Below, piece by piece: positions 5,172 through 5,512 of a stretch of 5,512 nt of DNA. Origin of the DNA: JBHHZJ01 sp046758005 (GTDB lineage Bacteria > Pseudomonadota > Alphaproteobacteria > Kiloniellales > J153). How positions within the stretch are numbered: the stretch's first letter is position 1; every line of letters begins with the position of its first letter. The notes beneath the pieces were generated by a model. That model was not told where the DNA came from. It made no database searches and was given only the letters and a program-made list of their open reading frames with translations. The stretch lies in contig JBHHZJ010000152.1 of the NCBI GenBank assembly GCA_046758005.1, positions 1 to 5,512 on the forward strand. Reading direction: 5' to 3'. The position numbers were made by a program, and so were the translations under genes.

Positions 5172-5512
5172 ATGGGAAGATTGTTTTTGAAATCTAGCCT
5201 GTTCGGCTTGGCGGCCGCGCTGGCGGCGGCCGTCGGGACGCTGTCCCTGGGGGCCGGCGACACGCTGGCCCAAGGCAAGAGGTTCATCGCCATCGGCACC
5301 GGGGGACCGACCGGCGTGTATTTCGTGGTCGGCAACTCGATCTGCCGCATGATCCACAAAGAGGCCGCCGAGGGCCGCAAGAAGGGCCGCAAGCACGGCA
5401 TCCGCTGCTCGGCCCCGTCCACAGGCGGCTCGACCTACAACATCGGGCAGATCAGCGAGGGCGAGCTCGACTTCGGCGTTGCCCAGTCCGACTGGCAGTA
5501 CCACGCCTACAA
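5172..5512 (+). CDS. TAXI-family TRAP transporter substrate-binding protein (second copy; 3' end outside window)
   Basis: The first 113 residues of a second periplasmic TAXI binding protein are visible. The signal peptide is MGRLFLKSSLFGLAAALAAA followed by a short hydrophobic stretch, with likely cleavage after TLA (A33) before QGKRF. The mature part begins FIAIGTGGPTGVYFVVGNS, then STGGSTYNI (83-91) and GELDFGVAQSDWQYHAY (97-113), all matching the first copy in order and spacing. C58 and C79 correspond to C54 and C68 of the first protein, but the segment between them is seven residues longer and very basic (EGRKKGRKHG). The GGGAGGA site and own leader suggest separate expression. Two adjacent TAXI proteins may serve one permease with different ligands, or one may be a sensor or spare copy; the permease is expected beyond the right edge. 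Confidence 0.93.
   Translation, partial: MGRLFLKSSLFGLAAALAAAVGTLSLGAGDTLAQGKRFIAIGTGGPTGVYFVVGNSICRMIHKEAAEGRKKGRKHGIRCSAPSTGGSTYNIGQISEGELDFGVAQSDWQYHAY

Noticed and set aside
4960..5190. Possible small protein (76 aa) from a TTG start in the leader of the second TAXI gene
   Set aside because: It has a non-ATG start with a purine run too close to it, Arg/Ala-rich composition, overlap with the next gene's start and no recognisable feature.
5079..5504. Minus-strand frame (141 aa) opposite the second TAXI gene
   Set aside because: It is antisense to a gene with a strong ribosome binding site, a signal peptide and TAXI motifs.

Overview
The window is very GC-rich (about 70% by eye), with G/C at most third codon positions. 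Together with TAXI-type TRAP binding proteins and a perfect CtrA-type box (TTAA-N7-TTAA), this suggests a free-living or marine alphaproteobacterium. The assignment rests on composition, gene families and one motif, not on a phylogenetic marker.

Layout. The left third is on the minus strand. At 1-505 is the 5' part of a gene for a multi-pass membrane protein that runs off the window; it looks like the membrane sensor module of a signalling protein. The non-coding stretch 506-804 holds a candidate CtrA site and a hairpin just beyond the apt stop codon. At 805-1320 is a clear adenine phosphoribosyltransferase gene (apt) with a plausible sigma-70-like promoter at 1372-1400. The divergent intergenic region 1321-1578 separates apt from a plus-strand cluster and carries an imperfect dyad about 57 nt before the first gene.

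The plus-strand cluster is a class III PLP aminotransferase (1579-2946), then a beta-keto acid cleavage enzyme (BKACE/DUF849, 2943-3842), then a TAXI-family TRAP substrate-binding protein (3829-4812). Each stop overlaps the next start (4 nt and 14 nt), so the three genes are almost certainly one translationally coupled operon. After a 359-nt structured leader (4813-5171), a second, paralogous TAXI binding protein begins at 5172 and is cut by the window end.

How they may work together (inference). A periplasmic TAXI protein captures a small organic acid for a TRAP permease, probably encoded beyond the right edge. The aminotransferase converts an amino group to a carbonyl, giving a beta-keto acid or a precursor of one. 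The BKACE then exchanges with acetyl-CoA to give acetoacetate and an acyl-CoA. The BKACE keeps its zinc ligands but differs from the lysine-fermentation enzyme Kce at several substrate-site positions, so the substrate is probably not 5-amino-3-oxohexanoate. This uptake-and-catabolism cassette is the most interesting part of the window. I saw no CRISPR array, tRNA, rRNA, insertion sequence or attachment site.
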